DNA of 64,000 nt from Anaerolineales bacterium (GTDB lineage Bacteria; Chloroflexota; Anaerolineae; Anaerolineales; RBG-16-64-43). Position numbers and translations under genes: made by a program. The notes below the pieces were generated by a model. The model was not told the DNA's origin. It did not search any database and saw only the letters and a program-made list of their open reading frames with translations. This document shows, piece by piece, positions 1 to 8,407 of this stretch. Within the stretch, counting starts at the first letter, position 1; each line of letters begins with the position of its first letter. The DNA lies in contig JAFGCU010000125.1 in assembly GCA_016932475.1 (NCBI GenBank), positions 62,001-126,000 on the forward strand, in the 5' to 3' direction.

Positions 1-2
1 CC

Positions 3-233
3 GTCGCCGCCGGGAAAGCCAAGGCGGAGGGCAAACCCGATGCCGTGATCGAAAAAATCGTGGAAGGCCGGCTGGCGAAGTATTACCAGGACGTCTGCCT
101 GCTGCAGCAGCCGTATATCCGTGACGAGACGGTCACCGTCGGAGATATGTTCAAGCAGATCATCGCTTCCACGCGCGAGAATCTCGTCATCCGGCGATTT
201 GCGCGCTGGGAATTGGGAACCGAAGCGGAGTGA
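3..233 (+). CDS. tsf: Elongation factor Ts, C-terminal end (partial)
   Basis: This reading frame enters from the left edge of the window and ends at 233, so only about 76 C-terminal residues are visible. EF-Ts is the nucleotide exchange factor that regenerates EF-Tu-GTP. The visible part carries the family's C-terminal pattern: a KPDAVIEKIVEGRLAKYY segment, then CLLQQPYIRD, a VGDMFKQ segment and a final RFARWELG. The position before pyrH and frr matches the common rpsB-tsf-pyrH-frr order. A terminator follows directly, so tsf seems to end its own transcript and pyrH starts a new one. The true start lies outside the window. Confidence 0.93.
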   Translation, partial: VAAGKAKAEGKPDAVIEKIVEGRLAKYYQDVCLLQQPYIRDETVTVGDMFKQIIASTRENLVIRRFARWELGTEAE

Positions 234-242
234 TCCCCCGCA

Positions 243-272
243 GGCCAGCCTTTCCGGTTGGCCTTTTTTTTT
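243..272 (+). terminator. Intrinsic terminator after tsf
   Basis: An 8-bp GC-rich hairpin (GGCCAGCC at 243-250 with GGTTGGCC at 256-263, one G-T pair, 5-nt loop) is followed by nine T. It lies 10 nt after the tsf stop and separates tsf from pyrH. Confidence 0.9.
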
Positions 273-302
273 ACCCGGAAAATCGCCGTGATCCGGATGA
301 GC

Positions 303-308
303 TATAAT
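303..308 (+). promoter_or_regulatory. Probable -10 element before pyrH
   Basis: A perfect TATAAT lies between the tsf terminator and pyrH, about 64 nt before the pyrH start. I see no good -35 at standard spacing. The placement implies a transcript start near 315, which would include the long pyrH start at 372. Confidence 0.45.
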
Positions 309-371
309 CCGGAAGCGGGGGGGCATCCCCGGCCCGCGCACACCGGCGCCCGCCGGGAAGGAGAGCGGTGA

Positions 372-1322
<951 letters not shown>

Positions 1323-1410
1323 GGCCGCCGCGGCGTGGACGCGGCCGGAGGGTTGCGGTATCCTTGGCGGCGGAATCCCTTGACAATAACTGGCATGAGG
1401 AGGATATCCG

Positions 1411-1968
1411 ATGGTGAAGGAAACATTGCTCGAAGCCGAAAACAAAATGAAAAGTGCGGAAAAAACGCTTGAGGAGTCGTTCGCCAGCCTGCGCACGGGG
1501 CGCGCCAGCCCGATGCTGGTGGAAAAGCTGATGGTCGATTATTACGATGTGCCCACGCCGCTGATGCAGCTGGCCACGATTTCCGCCCCGGAACCGCGCC
1601 TGCTCGCCATCAAACCGTTCGATCCCACTTCGATTAAAACCATCGAGAAGGGAATTCTCGCCTCCGATCTTGGATTGACGCCCAACAACGACGGCAAGAT
1701 CATCCGGCTCTCCATCCCGGCCCTGACGGAGGACCGCCGCAAGGACCTGGCCAAGATCGTCCATCATCGCGCCGAGGAAGCCCGGATCGCCATTCGCAAC
1801 GTCCGGCGGGATTCGCATAATGATCTGCGGGAATTCGAAAAAGAGAAGATCATCTCGGAGGACGATCTGAAACGCAGCGAAGACGATTTGCAGAAACTTA
1901 CCGACCGCATGATTGAAAAAGTGGATGCGGCGGTCGAACGCAAGACCAGGGAAATCATGGAGGTCTGA
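1411..1968 (+). CDS. frr: Ribosome recycling factor
   Basis: RRF works with EF-G to split post-termination ribosomes. The 185-residue length is exactly that of the family. Typical segments are LRTGRASP near residue 28, the PLMQLATIS region, KTIEKGILASDLGLTPNNDG, and the C-terminal helix ending in KVDAAVERKTREIMEV. AGGAGG lies about 7 nt before ATG 1411. It sits between pyrH and uppS, the usual bacterial arrangement, and is probably co-transcribed with them. Confidence 0.97.
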   Translation: MVKETLLEAENKMKSAEKTLEESFASLRTGRASPMLVEKLMVDYYDVPTPLMQLATISAPEPRLLAIKPFDPTSIKTIEKGILASDLGLTPNNDGKIIRLSIPALTEDRRKDLAKIVHHRAEEARIAIRNVRRDSHNDLREFEKEKIISEDDLKRSEDDLQKLTDRMIEKVDAAVERKTREIMEV

Positions 1969-2006
1969 CCCGGCCGTTCTGTCCCGGTTGGGGAGGTCAC
2001 CAGCTT

Positions 2007-2771
2007 ATGGGTGGATCGATCAATATCCGTCCGGCGCCTGTGCCGGACGGACTGCCGAAGAATATTCCCGCGCATGTCGCCATCATCATGGACGGCAACG
2101 GACGCTGGGCAAAATCCCGCGGCCTGCCGCGTCTGGCCGGCCACCATGCCGGGGTCGAAAACCTGCGGCGGGTGATCGAAGGCTGCGTCGAAGACGGGGT
2201 GCAGGTCCTGACCATTTATGCATTCTCCACCGAGAATTGGGAACGCCCGCAGGAGGAAATAAACGGCCTGATGTCGATCCTGGAGGACGTCATCGACCGG
2301 GAGTTGGATGAACTGCACCGTAACGGAGTCCAGCTCCGGCATATCGGCCGGCTGGAAGGATTAAGCCCGCTGCTGCAAAAAAAAGTCGTGCAGGCGATGG
2401 AACTGACCCGGGATAACCGGAAGCTGATCCTGAACATCGCCTTTAATTACGGCGGAAGGGACGAACTGGTCCGCGCCATACAGAATATGATCCATGCCGG
2501 CGTGGCGGCGGAAACCGTCGACGAAGCGCTTATTGAAAAATATCTTTATACGGCGGGCATTCCGGATCCGGATCTGGTCGTCCGGACATCGGGCGAACAA
2601 CGGGGAAGCAACTTTCTGATCTGGCAATCCGCCTATTCCGAATGGTATTTCCCCCCGGTATATTGGCCCGATTTCGACAAAGAGGAATTGCGCAGGGCGC
2701 TTTGGGAGTACAGCTCCCGCGACCGCCGGTTCGGCGGCATTCATACGGGGCGCGAGGATTACCGGGCATGA
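2007..2771 (+). CDS. uppS: Isoprenyl transferase (undecaprenyl diphosphate synthase family)
   Basis: A cis-prenyltransferase that extends FPP with IPP to the C55 carrier lipid of cell-wall synthesis. The 254-residue protein has the P-loop-like IIMDGNGRWAKSRGL with catalytic Asp29, the AFSTENWERP segment, and the C-terminal RTSGEQRGSNFLIWQ plus YSEWYFPPVYWPDF. Its last bases overlap the cdsA start by ATGA, so translation is probably coupled. I cannot tell the exact product chain length from sequence. Confidence 0.96.
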   Translation: MGGSINIRPAPVPDGLPKNIPAHVAIIMDGNGRWAKSRGLPRLAGHHAGVENLRRVIEGCVEDGVQVLTIYAFSTENWERPQEEINGLMSILEDVIDRELDELHRNGVQLRHIGRLEGLSPLLQKKVVQAMELTRDNRKLILNIAFNYGGRDELVRAIQNMIHAGVAAETVDEALIEKYLYTAGIPDPDLVVRTSGEQRGSNFLIWQSAYSEWYFPPVYWPDFDKEELRRALWEYSSRDRRFGGIHTGREDYRA

Positions 2772-3601
2772 TGCGCGACCGTTTGGTCGTCATCCTGATC
2801 CTCATTCCCACTGGCATGGCTGTGCTGGTGGCCGGCGGCGCCGTCTTCACCGCGCTGATGGCGCTGCTGCTGGGCATGGCCTCCTGGGAATATGCGCGGC
2901 TGTTCTCCACACCCGGAAAAAACCTCCCGGCTTGGTTGCTGGCCGCGGGCTGCGCGGGGTTGGTGGTCCTGCGCGCGCTTTTCGGATTTGATCATGCCGG
3001 GGTGGCGCTATCCGGAATTATCCTGTTTTCCGTATTTTGGTTTTTATGGCGGTTCGAATTTGCCGGCGAGAAGAAAGCCGCCACCGCGCTGGGCCTCACG
3101 CTCGGCGGAACGCTGTACCTCGGGTGGCTGGGAGGGTATTTTGTATCCCTCCGCCTGCTGCCGAATGGATACTGGTGGTTCATCATTTGCCTGGCGGCGG
3201 TTGGCGCCGCGGATTCCACCGCCTATCTCGTCGGGCGCGCTTGGGGCAGGCATCCGTTGACCCGACGGATCAGCCCCAAGAAAACCTGGGAGGGGTATAT
3301 CGGCGGCGTCGCTGGCGCGGCGCTGGCCGGTCTTGCGGTGGCCTGGATGTTCCAATGGCCGGCCGGCCCGGACAGCGGGATTCACGCATCCGGCGGATTG
3401 TTGCTTGGAATCCTAATCGGAATGATATCGCCGCTTGGAGATCTTGCCATCAGCATGATGAAGCGGGAAATGGCGCAAAAGGATTCGGGGGATTTCTTCC
3501 CCGGACATGGAGGCATTCTGGACCGGATAGATTCCTGGCTGGTCACAGCCGTCATCGGATATTATGCGGTTATCGGATTGGTCCCGTTGTTGCCATTCTA
3601 A
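2768..3601 (+). CDS. cdsA: Phosphatidate cytidylyltransferase
   Basis: An integral membrane enzyme that makes CDP-diacylglycerol from phosphatidate and CTP. The 277-residue product is highly hydrophobic with about seven or eight membrane segments. Near the C-terminus it carries the CDS signature: SMMKREMAQKDSGDFFPGHG followed by GILDRIDS, with the conserved K-D and H-G-G and D-R-x-D residues. I chose ATG 2768, which overlaps the uppS stop by four bases; a longer open frame upstream lies inside uppS and is not needed. The gene ends the tsf-side operon: a strong terminator follows. Confidence 0.96.
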   Translation: MMRDRLVVILILIPTGMAVLVAGGAVFTALMALLLGMASWEYARLFSTPGKNLPAWLLAAGCAGLVVLRALFGFDHAGVALSGIILFSVFWFLWRFEFAGEKKAATALGLTLGGTLYLGWLGGYFVSLRLLPNGYWWFIICLAAVGAADSTAYLVGRAWGRHPLTRRISPKKTWEGYIGGVAGAALAGLAVAWMFQWPAGPDSGIHASGGLLLGILIGMISPLGDLAISMMKREMAQKDSGDFFPGHGGILDRIDSWLVTAVIGYYAVIGLVPLLPF

Positions 3602-3624
3602 AAAAGGAACCACCTCGGAATTAA

Positions 3625-3664
3625 AACGCAGGGGCGACTCAACGGGTCGCCCCTGCGTTTTTTT
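3625..3664 (+). terminator. Intrinsic terminator after cdsA
   Basis: A perfect 14-bp stem (3625-3638 with 3646-3659, 7-nt loop) is followed by a T run to 3664. It lies between the convergent cdsA and the GldG-like gene. The A-rich left flank could also help termination from the other side. Confidence 0.93.
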
Positions 3665-3685
3665 ATCACTTACACAGAATCGATT

Positions 3686-5176
3686 TTATCCGGCCGGCGA
3701 GGGTGCAGCCGTGGAATCGAGCCCTGTTTCGGGGCTTTCCACGCCATACGGCTGCCACCAGGAACTGCCGAAATCCCCGTACCCTTCCGACAAACCGCAT
3801 ACGGCGGCATTGCCCTGCAGGATGCAGTTGGAAAATCCTTGCGGCCCGATGACGCCGAGCAGTTCGGTAAGCGAGGAGGAATCCTCAGCCAGCAGGATGA
3901 GGGTGGACCGGGCATCGCCCCGCGAGAAGAGGATTAACCCGATACCCGACGCCGGGATGGAACCGAACCCCGGGATTTCGATTTGCGGATACGTCCGGGC
4001 GGTCGGGAAGGAGGACAACGAGGGCAGCCGGATGCCGAGCGGATTGAGGTAATCCCCGATCCCCGGGCTGGAGAAGGTGGCCAGGAGGATGAGATCCTTC
4101 CCGGCCATCACCCCCGGCGCCATCGCCGAGCCGATACCCACGCCGACCAGATCCTGCTGCAGCGCCTGGATCGGGCCGAGCAGGTCCGCCGTCAGCAGGA
4201 CATCGCTCATCGGCACGATGGCCACTTCGCGCTGGAACAGGAAGGGGAAATCCTTCAGGTCGCGGATCCGCGGTGCTTCCAACAGGAAGTCGGCGATGTG
4301 CCGGATGAAGACGGCGTTATCGGCCACCTGATTGTATGGCGGCTGAAGAAAAGTCAGGTCGCCGATCGCCAGCACGTTCGCGCCGGCATCGACCGCGGCA
4401 ACGGCATAGGCACCGTCGGCGTCGGTCTGCGACGACTTGGTTGTCCGCGTGCTCTGGATCAGCACGGTCCCCGAACCGGTTTTCAGGGAATGGGACGCGT
4501 AGAGCACGACCTTGGTCAGGTCCTTGGTCAGCGGATTGGCGGAGAAATCGGTGAAGAAGACGTTCCGGTAGTTCCCCTCATACACGGACATGTTGTAAAG
4601 GTAGTCGTCCACGAAGGCGATGTCGTAGGACGCCAGCAGGCTGTTGGCGGCGATCACATCCGCCATCACCGTCGCCGAACCGTATCCGGCATAATCGTAG
4701 GATACGGCTGAGCGGGTCGGATCGGTGAGGACGAGGAGCCGGCCTCCGCGGCGGACGAAATCCTGCAGCAGCTGGAGTTCCGTCGTCGAGTACGCCGCGA
4801 TCGGACAGACCGAGATGTAGGCTGAGGCGTATTTCAGCTGATCCGCGAGAGTCCGCTCCTGGTAGCCGTAAGATCCAAGCGCGACGCTTTCCACCCTCGC
4901 GCCCCGGGTATGGAGGAGCGCGGTCAGAGTCTCCAGTTCGGACGGGGAGAACATGTTGGCATGCGATTGATCCAAAAGGATGATCGCGCGGGAGGACGCG
5001 GCCTCGGCGGCCGGCGCGGATGTGGAGAGCGGGGGCTGCGGGATCCTGTACGAGCCGTAGTCGGGCGTGGCCACGGATTCCGCCCGCCAGAAGATTCCCT
5101 GGTGGAAAAAGACGGTCCGGACCAGCACCGGCAGCAGGAACAGCGTGACGGCGATCGGAATGCGGTAGCGTTTCAC
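3686..5176 (-). CDS. GldG/DUF4350-like membrane-anchored protein
   Basis: The 496-residue protein has one N-terminal membrane segment (about residues 5-25, IPIAVTLFLLPVLV) and then a long extracytoplasmic part. The segment AIILLDQSHANMFSPSELET with later RRGGRLLVLTDPTR resembles the DUF4350 / GldG-type domain (glutamine-amidotransferase-like fold) found in ABC-transporter auxiliary proteins. I chose a GTG start at 5176, which overlaps the sppA stop as GTGA; the longer open frame would run back inside sppA. No ABC ATPase gene is adjacent, so a transport role is not supported by context. Function is unknown; coupling to a membrane protease suggests a shared envelope role. Confidence 0.7.
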   Translation of the reverse strand: MKRYRIPIAVTLFLLPVLVRTVFFHQGIFWRAESVATPDYGSYRIPQPPLSTSAPAAEAASSRAIILLDQSHANMFSPSELETLTALLHTRGARVESVALGSYGYQERTLADQLKYASAYISVCPIAAYSTTELQLLQDFVRRGGRLLVLTDPTRSAVSYDYAGYGSATVMADVIAANSLLASYDIAFVDDYLYNMSVYEGNYRNVFFTDFSANPLTKDLTKVVLYASHSLKTGSGTVLIQSTRTTKSSQTDADGAYAVAAVDAGANVLAIGDLTFLQPPYNQVADNAVFIRHIADFLLEAPRIRDLKDFPFLFQREVAIVPMSDVLLTADLLGPIQALQQDLVGVGIGSAMAPGVMAGKDLILLATFSSPGIGDYLNPLGIRLPSLSSFPTARTYPQIEIPGFGSIPASGIGLILFSRGDARSTLILLAEDSSSLTELLGVIGPQGFSNCILQGNAAVCGLSEGYGDFGSSWWQPYGVESPETGLDSTAAPSPAG

Positions 5177-6039
5177 GGCAGCCTCCTGTCGCGCTCCGGA
5201 ATGTAGAGGTAGTAGACCCCGGCCGCGCGCGGGTAGGGGCTTTGCGACCCGTCTTCGGTCTCCAGGAAGAACCCGTAATAGGCCGCGTTGGATTCCGTTC
5301 CCAGCGCCAGCGGGCGCAGGTCCTGGGTATCGAAGTTCCAAACGTGCGCCAGCGCGGCGGCTTTCTCGAGCGCCTCCGAGTAGGTGCCGAGCGCATCGAT
5401 CAGCCCGAGGCGCAGCGCCTCGCTGCCGATGAAAAGTTTTCCGCTGAGGAGGTTCTCCGGGGTGGTGAGAAGTTTTTCACCGCGTCCCAGCCGCACCGCC
5501 TGGTAGAAACTCAGCTTGAGCGGATCCAGGAGGCGCAGGGTTTCATCCCGCGAGCCGCCGTAGAATTTGTAGGGTCCGGTCGAGACGTCGTCCTCGTAGA
5601 CGGTGGGAGCCGAGGGCAGCACGGTGCGGACGCCCACGTTCCCCACTTCCGAGGAGGGCTTGGAGACGATGTAATCGGCTCCCACCGCCAGGTAGTAGGC
5701 GCCGCTGGCGGCCATCGTTTCGATGGATACCACGACCGGTTTCTTTTCCCGGAGCCGGATCATTTCGAGGTAAAGCGCTTCGGTGTCGGCCACCGTTCCG
5801 CCGGGGCTGTCCATCACCACCACCACGGCCTGGATCTCGGGATGATCGTAGGCGTACCGGAACTGAGTGATGATCTCGCCGGCCGAGTACGAATAGATCG
5901 CGTCGCGCAGGAAGATTGTGCCGACGATCGGGCGCGGGATCAGCAGGCTGACCAGCAGCCCCGCAACCAGCGGCAGCGCCAGCCACAGGACGGGATGGGC
6001 CAGCGGGTGGGCAAGCCATTTTGTCTTGAAGTTCTCCAT
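5173..6039 (-). CDS. sppA: SppA-type membrane serine protease (S49/ClpP-crotonase fold)
   Basis: A 288-residue protease of the signal-peptide-peptidase A family, which cleaves peptides left in the membrane. One N-terminal membrane segment (about 15-35) is followed by a ClpP-like domain. VVVMDSPGGTVADTEALY forms the oxyanion region, Ser in TMAASGAYYLAVGADYI is the likely nucleophile, and the Lys in GPYKFYGGSRDE the likely base. The start at 6039 has AAGGAG about 7 nt upstream; 16 further in-frame codons exist upstream but lack such a site. It overlaps the next gene by GTGA. Confidence 0.88.
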   Translation of the reverse strand: MENFKTKWLAHPLAHPVLWLALPLVAGLLVSLLIPRPIVGTIFLRDAIYSYSAGEIITQFRYAYDHPEIQAVVVVMDSPGGTVADTEALYLEMIRLREKKPVVVSIETMAASGAYYLAVGADYIVSKPSSEVGNVGVRTVLPSAPTVYEDDVSTGPYKFYGGSRDETLRLLDPLKLSFYQAVRLGRGEKLLTTPENLLSGKLFIGSEALRLGLIDALGTYSEALEKAAALAHVWNFDTQDLRPLALGTESNAAYYGFFLETEDGSQSPYPRAAGVYYLYIPERDRRLP

Positions 6040-6142
6040 CACTGCTCCTTTCTGCAATCCGGAATTATCCATCCATAACCATTGCATGGGGAAGAAATGC
6101 AGGAATAAGCATAATGGGTTTTACCGGGGGATGCAAACTGAA

Positions 6143-6201
6143 CTGTTCTATCCCCCTCTCCCCCTTCCCGGTACGGGGAAGGGGAGAGGGGGATAGAACA
6201 G
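6143..6201. repeat. Long intergenic palindrome (possible terminator)
   Basis: Two C- and G-rich arms of about 28 nt pair almost perfectly around a GGTA centre; each arm ends in CTGTTCTATCCCCCTCTCCCC on its own strand, with a single extra C in the left arm. It lies in the 190-nt gap after the VWA gene and before sppA, so it may end the chelatase transcript, though no clear T run follows. It may also be a dispersed palindromic element; I see no second copy here. Confidence 0.75.
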
Positions 6202-6230
6202 GACCGGGAGAGATGGTTAGGGGTGTGAAG

Positions 6231-7184
6231 TTAGGGCGTCAGCTCCCCGCGCACTGTTTGATACAGGGATTCAGCCCGGAGGTCGTGGAGGGTGTAGCAG
6301 CGCGCGCCGAGATGGACCGCCAGTTCCCCGGCCAGGCCCTGGTCGAAGGCGGCATGTTCCATATTCACCACGACGCTGCGCATTTTTTGCGCGCAGATTT
6401 CATCCGCGATCCGGTACGCTTCCGGCAGCGGGGGCTGGCTCCCGATGGCGACGTTCCCCGCTCCGTCGGTGAGCAAAATCATCAGCGGCATGATTTCCGG
6501 ATGGGTCATTTTTTCCATGCGGAGGGTTTTTAGCGCCAGAGACAGGCCCGCCGAAAGAGGCGTCTTCCCGCCAACCGGGATATCGGCCAGCGCTTTTCGT
6601 GCCAGGCTGGTCGATTGAGTCGGGGGCAGGACCAGGACGGCGCGGTCCTTCTGGAACACCACCAGCCCGACCCGGTCCCGCCGCTGATACGCATCGGTCA
6701 GGAGCGAGAGGATCGCGCCCTTGGTGGCCGTCATCCGTTCGGCCACGGCCATCGACCAGGATGCGTCGACCACGAACAGGATCAGGTTGCCGGCCTTGCG
6801 GACCCGGACCTTGCTGTAGAAATCCGACCGGCGGACGGCGAAGGCCACCTGCTTGCGTTCCTGCTTGCGCTCGGATTGAAAGGGAGCCGCGGCTCGGATG
6901 GTGGCGTCGAAGGCAAGATCATCGGCTTTTCCGGGGGTGGCGCGCGATTGCACGTACCGGCCGCGGCGTTCCTTCGTCCGGGTGTGCGAGCGCCGGCCTT
7001 TGGCCTGACGGGTCAGCTTGTCAAGCGGAGTATCCAGCTTGCGGGCGGCAAAGGGGGAGCCGACCTTGGCTTTCTGGCCGCCTTCCCACCAGGGCGCATC
7101 CTTGGAATCCGAGGGCTCCAGGGAGCGGGGAGTCGAGGGGGTATCCGAATCGATCTCCTCGCCTTCAGGGGAGTTCAGGCTGTC
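6231..7184 (-). CDS. VWA (ChlD/BchD-type) half of a chelatase gene, reached by -1 frameshift
   Basis: This frame has no stop from the A10 run at 7185-7194 down to 6231. Its first 60 or so residues are an acidic, proline- and serine-rich linker (NSPEGEEIDSDTPSTP...), followed by a basic stretch and a complete von Willebrand A domain. The metal site is intact: DASWS in FVVDASWSMAVAERM, the Thr in GGKTPLSAGL and Asp in LLTDGAGN. This is the C-terminal half of ChlD/BchD/cobaltochelatase medium subunits. No ribosome site or convincing start opens it alone (the first start-like codon, GTG 6953, lies inside the basic stretch close before the VWA fold). Joined to the upstream frame, the protein is 683 residues, the normal size for a ChlI-ChlD composite. 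Confidence 0.85.
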   Translation of the reverse strand, partial: DSLNSPEGEEIDSDTPSTPRSLEPSDSKDAPWWEGGQKAKVGSPFAARKLDTPLDKLTRQAKGRRSHTRTKERRGRYVQSRATPGKADDLAFDATIRAAAPFQSERKQERKQVAFAVRRSDFYSKVRVRKAGNLILFVVDASWSMAVAERMTATKGAILSLLTDAYQRRDRVGLVVFQKDRAVLVLPPTQSTSLARKALADIPVGGKTPLSAGLSLALKTLRMEKMTHPEIMPLMILLTDGAGNVAIGSQPPLPEAYRIADEICAQKMRSVVVNMEHAAFDQGLAGELAVHLGARCYTLHDLRAESLYQTVRGELTP

Positions 7185-8281
7185 TTTTTTTTTTCCTTGC
7201 CGTCCGGCACGTTCCTGGGGTCCGCGGAGGTTTCGTCTTCCATGGTCGCCAGATCGGATTGCACCTGCTCGATCTGTTCGTCCAGGTTGAAGAGGTTCGC
7301 TTCGACCTGCTGCAGCGGTCCGTGCTTAAGCCGGTGGGGCAGCGCCAGCTCGGCCGCCAGCGCAATGTCGTGATCGGTGAGGGAGGTACGGCCTTCCAGC
7401 GCGGCCTGCGCCCGCGCCGCTTTGAGGATGACAAGGTCCGCGCGATGGCCGTCGACTTTAAGGGAAGTCGTCAAGCCCGCGATGGTCAGCAGATCGCGGG
7501 AGGAATAGCCGACGTGATCCACCAGTTCGCGCGCGCTTTCGATCTCCGCCGACAGCGCGGCCTCCAAATCGTGCCACTCCGCGCGGAATCCCTCCGGGTC
7601 ACCTTCGAAACGCAGGTTGCGTTCCATGATCGCCACCCGGTCGCGCAGGTCCACGATCCCGCGGACGTCGACGCACAGGGCGAAACGGTCCAATAGCTGC
7701 GGCCGCAGATCGCCCTCTTCCGGGTTCATCGTCCCCACCAGGATGAAGCGGGCCGGATGGGCGAACGAGATTCCCTCGCGTTCGACGATATTCATGCCGC
7801 TTGCCGCCGAATCCAGCAGGATGTCCACGACGTGGTCGTCGAGCAGGTTGACTTCATCGATGTAGAGCAGCCCGCGGTTGGCGGCGGCCAGCACGCCCGG
7901 TTCGAACCAGCGCTCGCCCTTTTGGATTGCGCGTTCGATGTCCATCGTTCCGACCACGCGGTCCTCCGTCGCCGAGACGGGAAGATCCACGAAGGCGGTG
8001 CGGCGCTTTTCCACGGGCAGGGGTTCTCCGCCCGCCACCCGTTCGCGGCACTCCGTGCACCAGGAAGTGGGCCGGTCTGGGTCGCAACCGAAGCGGCATC
8101 CGATGACGGATTTCACTTCCGGCAGCAGCGCCGCCAGCGACCGCGCGGCGGTGGATTTGGCGGTGCCGCGTTCGCCCCGGATGAGCACCCCGCCAATCCG
8201 TGGATTGACGGCATTCAGAAGCAGGGCGCGCTTCATGCGCTCCTGCCCGGCGATTGCGGTGAAGGGGTAAATGTTCGGCAT
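7175..8281 (-). CDS. Mg/Co-chelatase AAA+ ATPase (ChlI/BchI-like), zero-frame product
   Basis: A 368-residue AAA+ ATPase of the magnesium/cobalt chelatase family. Walker A is GERGTAKST (36-44), Walker B GLLYIDEVNLL (137-147), followed by sensor segments VGTMNPEEGDLRPQLLDRFAL. A four-cysteine insertion (C62, C66, C75, C78) is present. The start has AAGGA 5 nt upstream. The zero frame ends with KEKKKTA and a stop just after an A10 run; the -1 frame continues as a VWA domain. The short form could act as the small (I) subunit and the shifted form as the D subunit. No large subunit (ChlH/CobN) is in the window, so metal and substrate cannot be assigned. Confidence 0.92.
   Translation of the reverse strand: MPNIYPFTAIAGQERMKRALLLNAVNPRIGGVLIRGERGTAKSTAARSLAALLPEVKSVIGCRFGCDPDRPTSWCTECRERVAGGEPLPVEKRRTAFVDLPVSATEDRVVGTMDIERAIQKGERWFEPGVLAAANRGLLYIDEVNLLDDHVVDILLDSAASGMNIVEREGISFAHPARFILVGTMNPEEGDLRPQLLDRFALCVDVRGIVDLRDRVAIMERNLRFEGDPEGFRAEWHDLEAALSAEIESARELVDHVGYSSRDLLTIAGLTTSLKVDGHRADLVILKAARAQAALEGRTSLTDHDIALAAELALPHRLKHGPLQQVEANLFNLDEQIEQVQSDLATMEDETSADPRNVPDGKEKKKTA
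7184..7194 (-). promoter_or_regulatory. Slippery A10-G site, probable -1 frameshift
   Basis: On the coding strand ten A are followed by G, read in zero frame as GAA AAA AAA AAG. It contains the heptamer A_AAA_AAG used by dnaX. The zero frame meets TGA two codons later; a -1 slip continues into the VWA domain with GAC AGC. A possible hairpin (CTCCCC with GAGGAG, 7155-7173) lies about 10 nt downstream, and a purine-rich AAGGA directly precedes the run. Ten A could also cause polymerase slippage or a sequencing error. Confidence 0.75.
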
Positions 8282-8343
8282 GGCTGTCCTTGGGTAAAAT
8301 TATACCGCTCCGGATGCCGAATCCCGGCCTGATCCGGCTGCGG

Positions 8344-8373
8344 TTGCCAAAACCTTGGAATTCCCTTTATAAT
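8344..8373 (+). promoter_or_regulatory. Promoter for rpsA
   Basis: TTGCCA (8344-8349) and TATAAT (8368-8373) are 18 nt apart. Expected start of transcription is near 8380, which excludes the upstream ATG at 8372 and supports ATG 8408. On the opposite strand another TATAAT (8299-8304) faces the chelatase gene. Confidence 0.75.
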
Positions 8374-8407
8374 GCCTTACATTAAACTTCCGGAGAAAGA
8401 TACCTTC

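Noticed and set aside
3686-6039. GldG-like protein and SppA as parts of an ABC or gliding system
   Set aside because: No ATPase, permease or gliding gene is adjacent; only the fold resemblance supports it.
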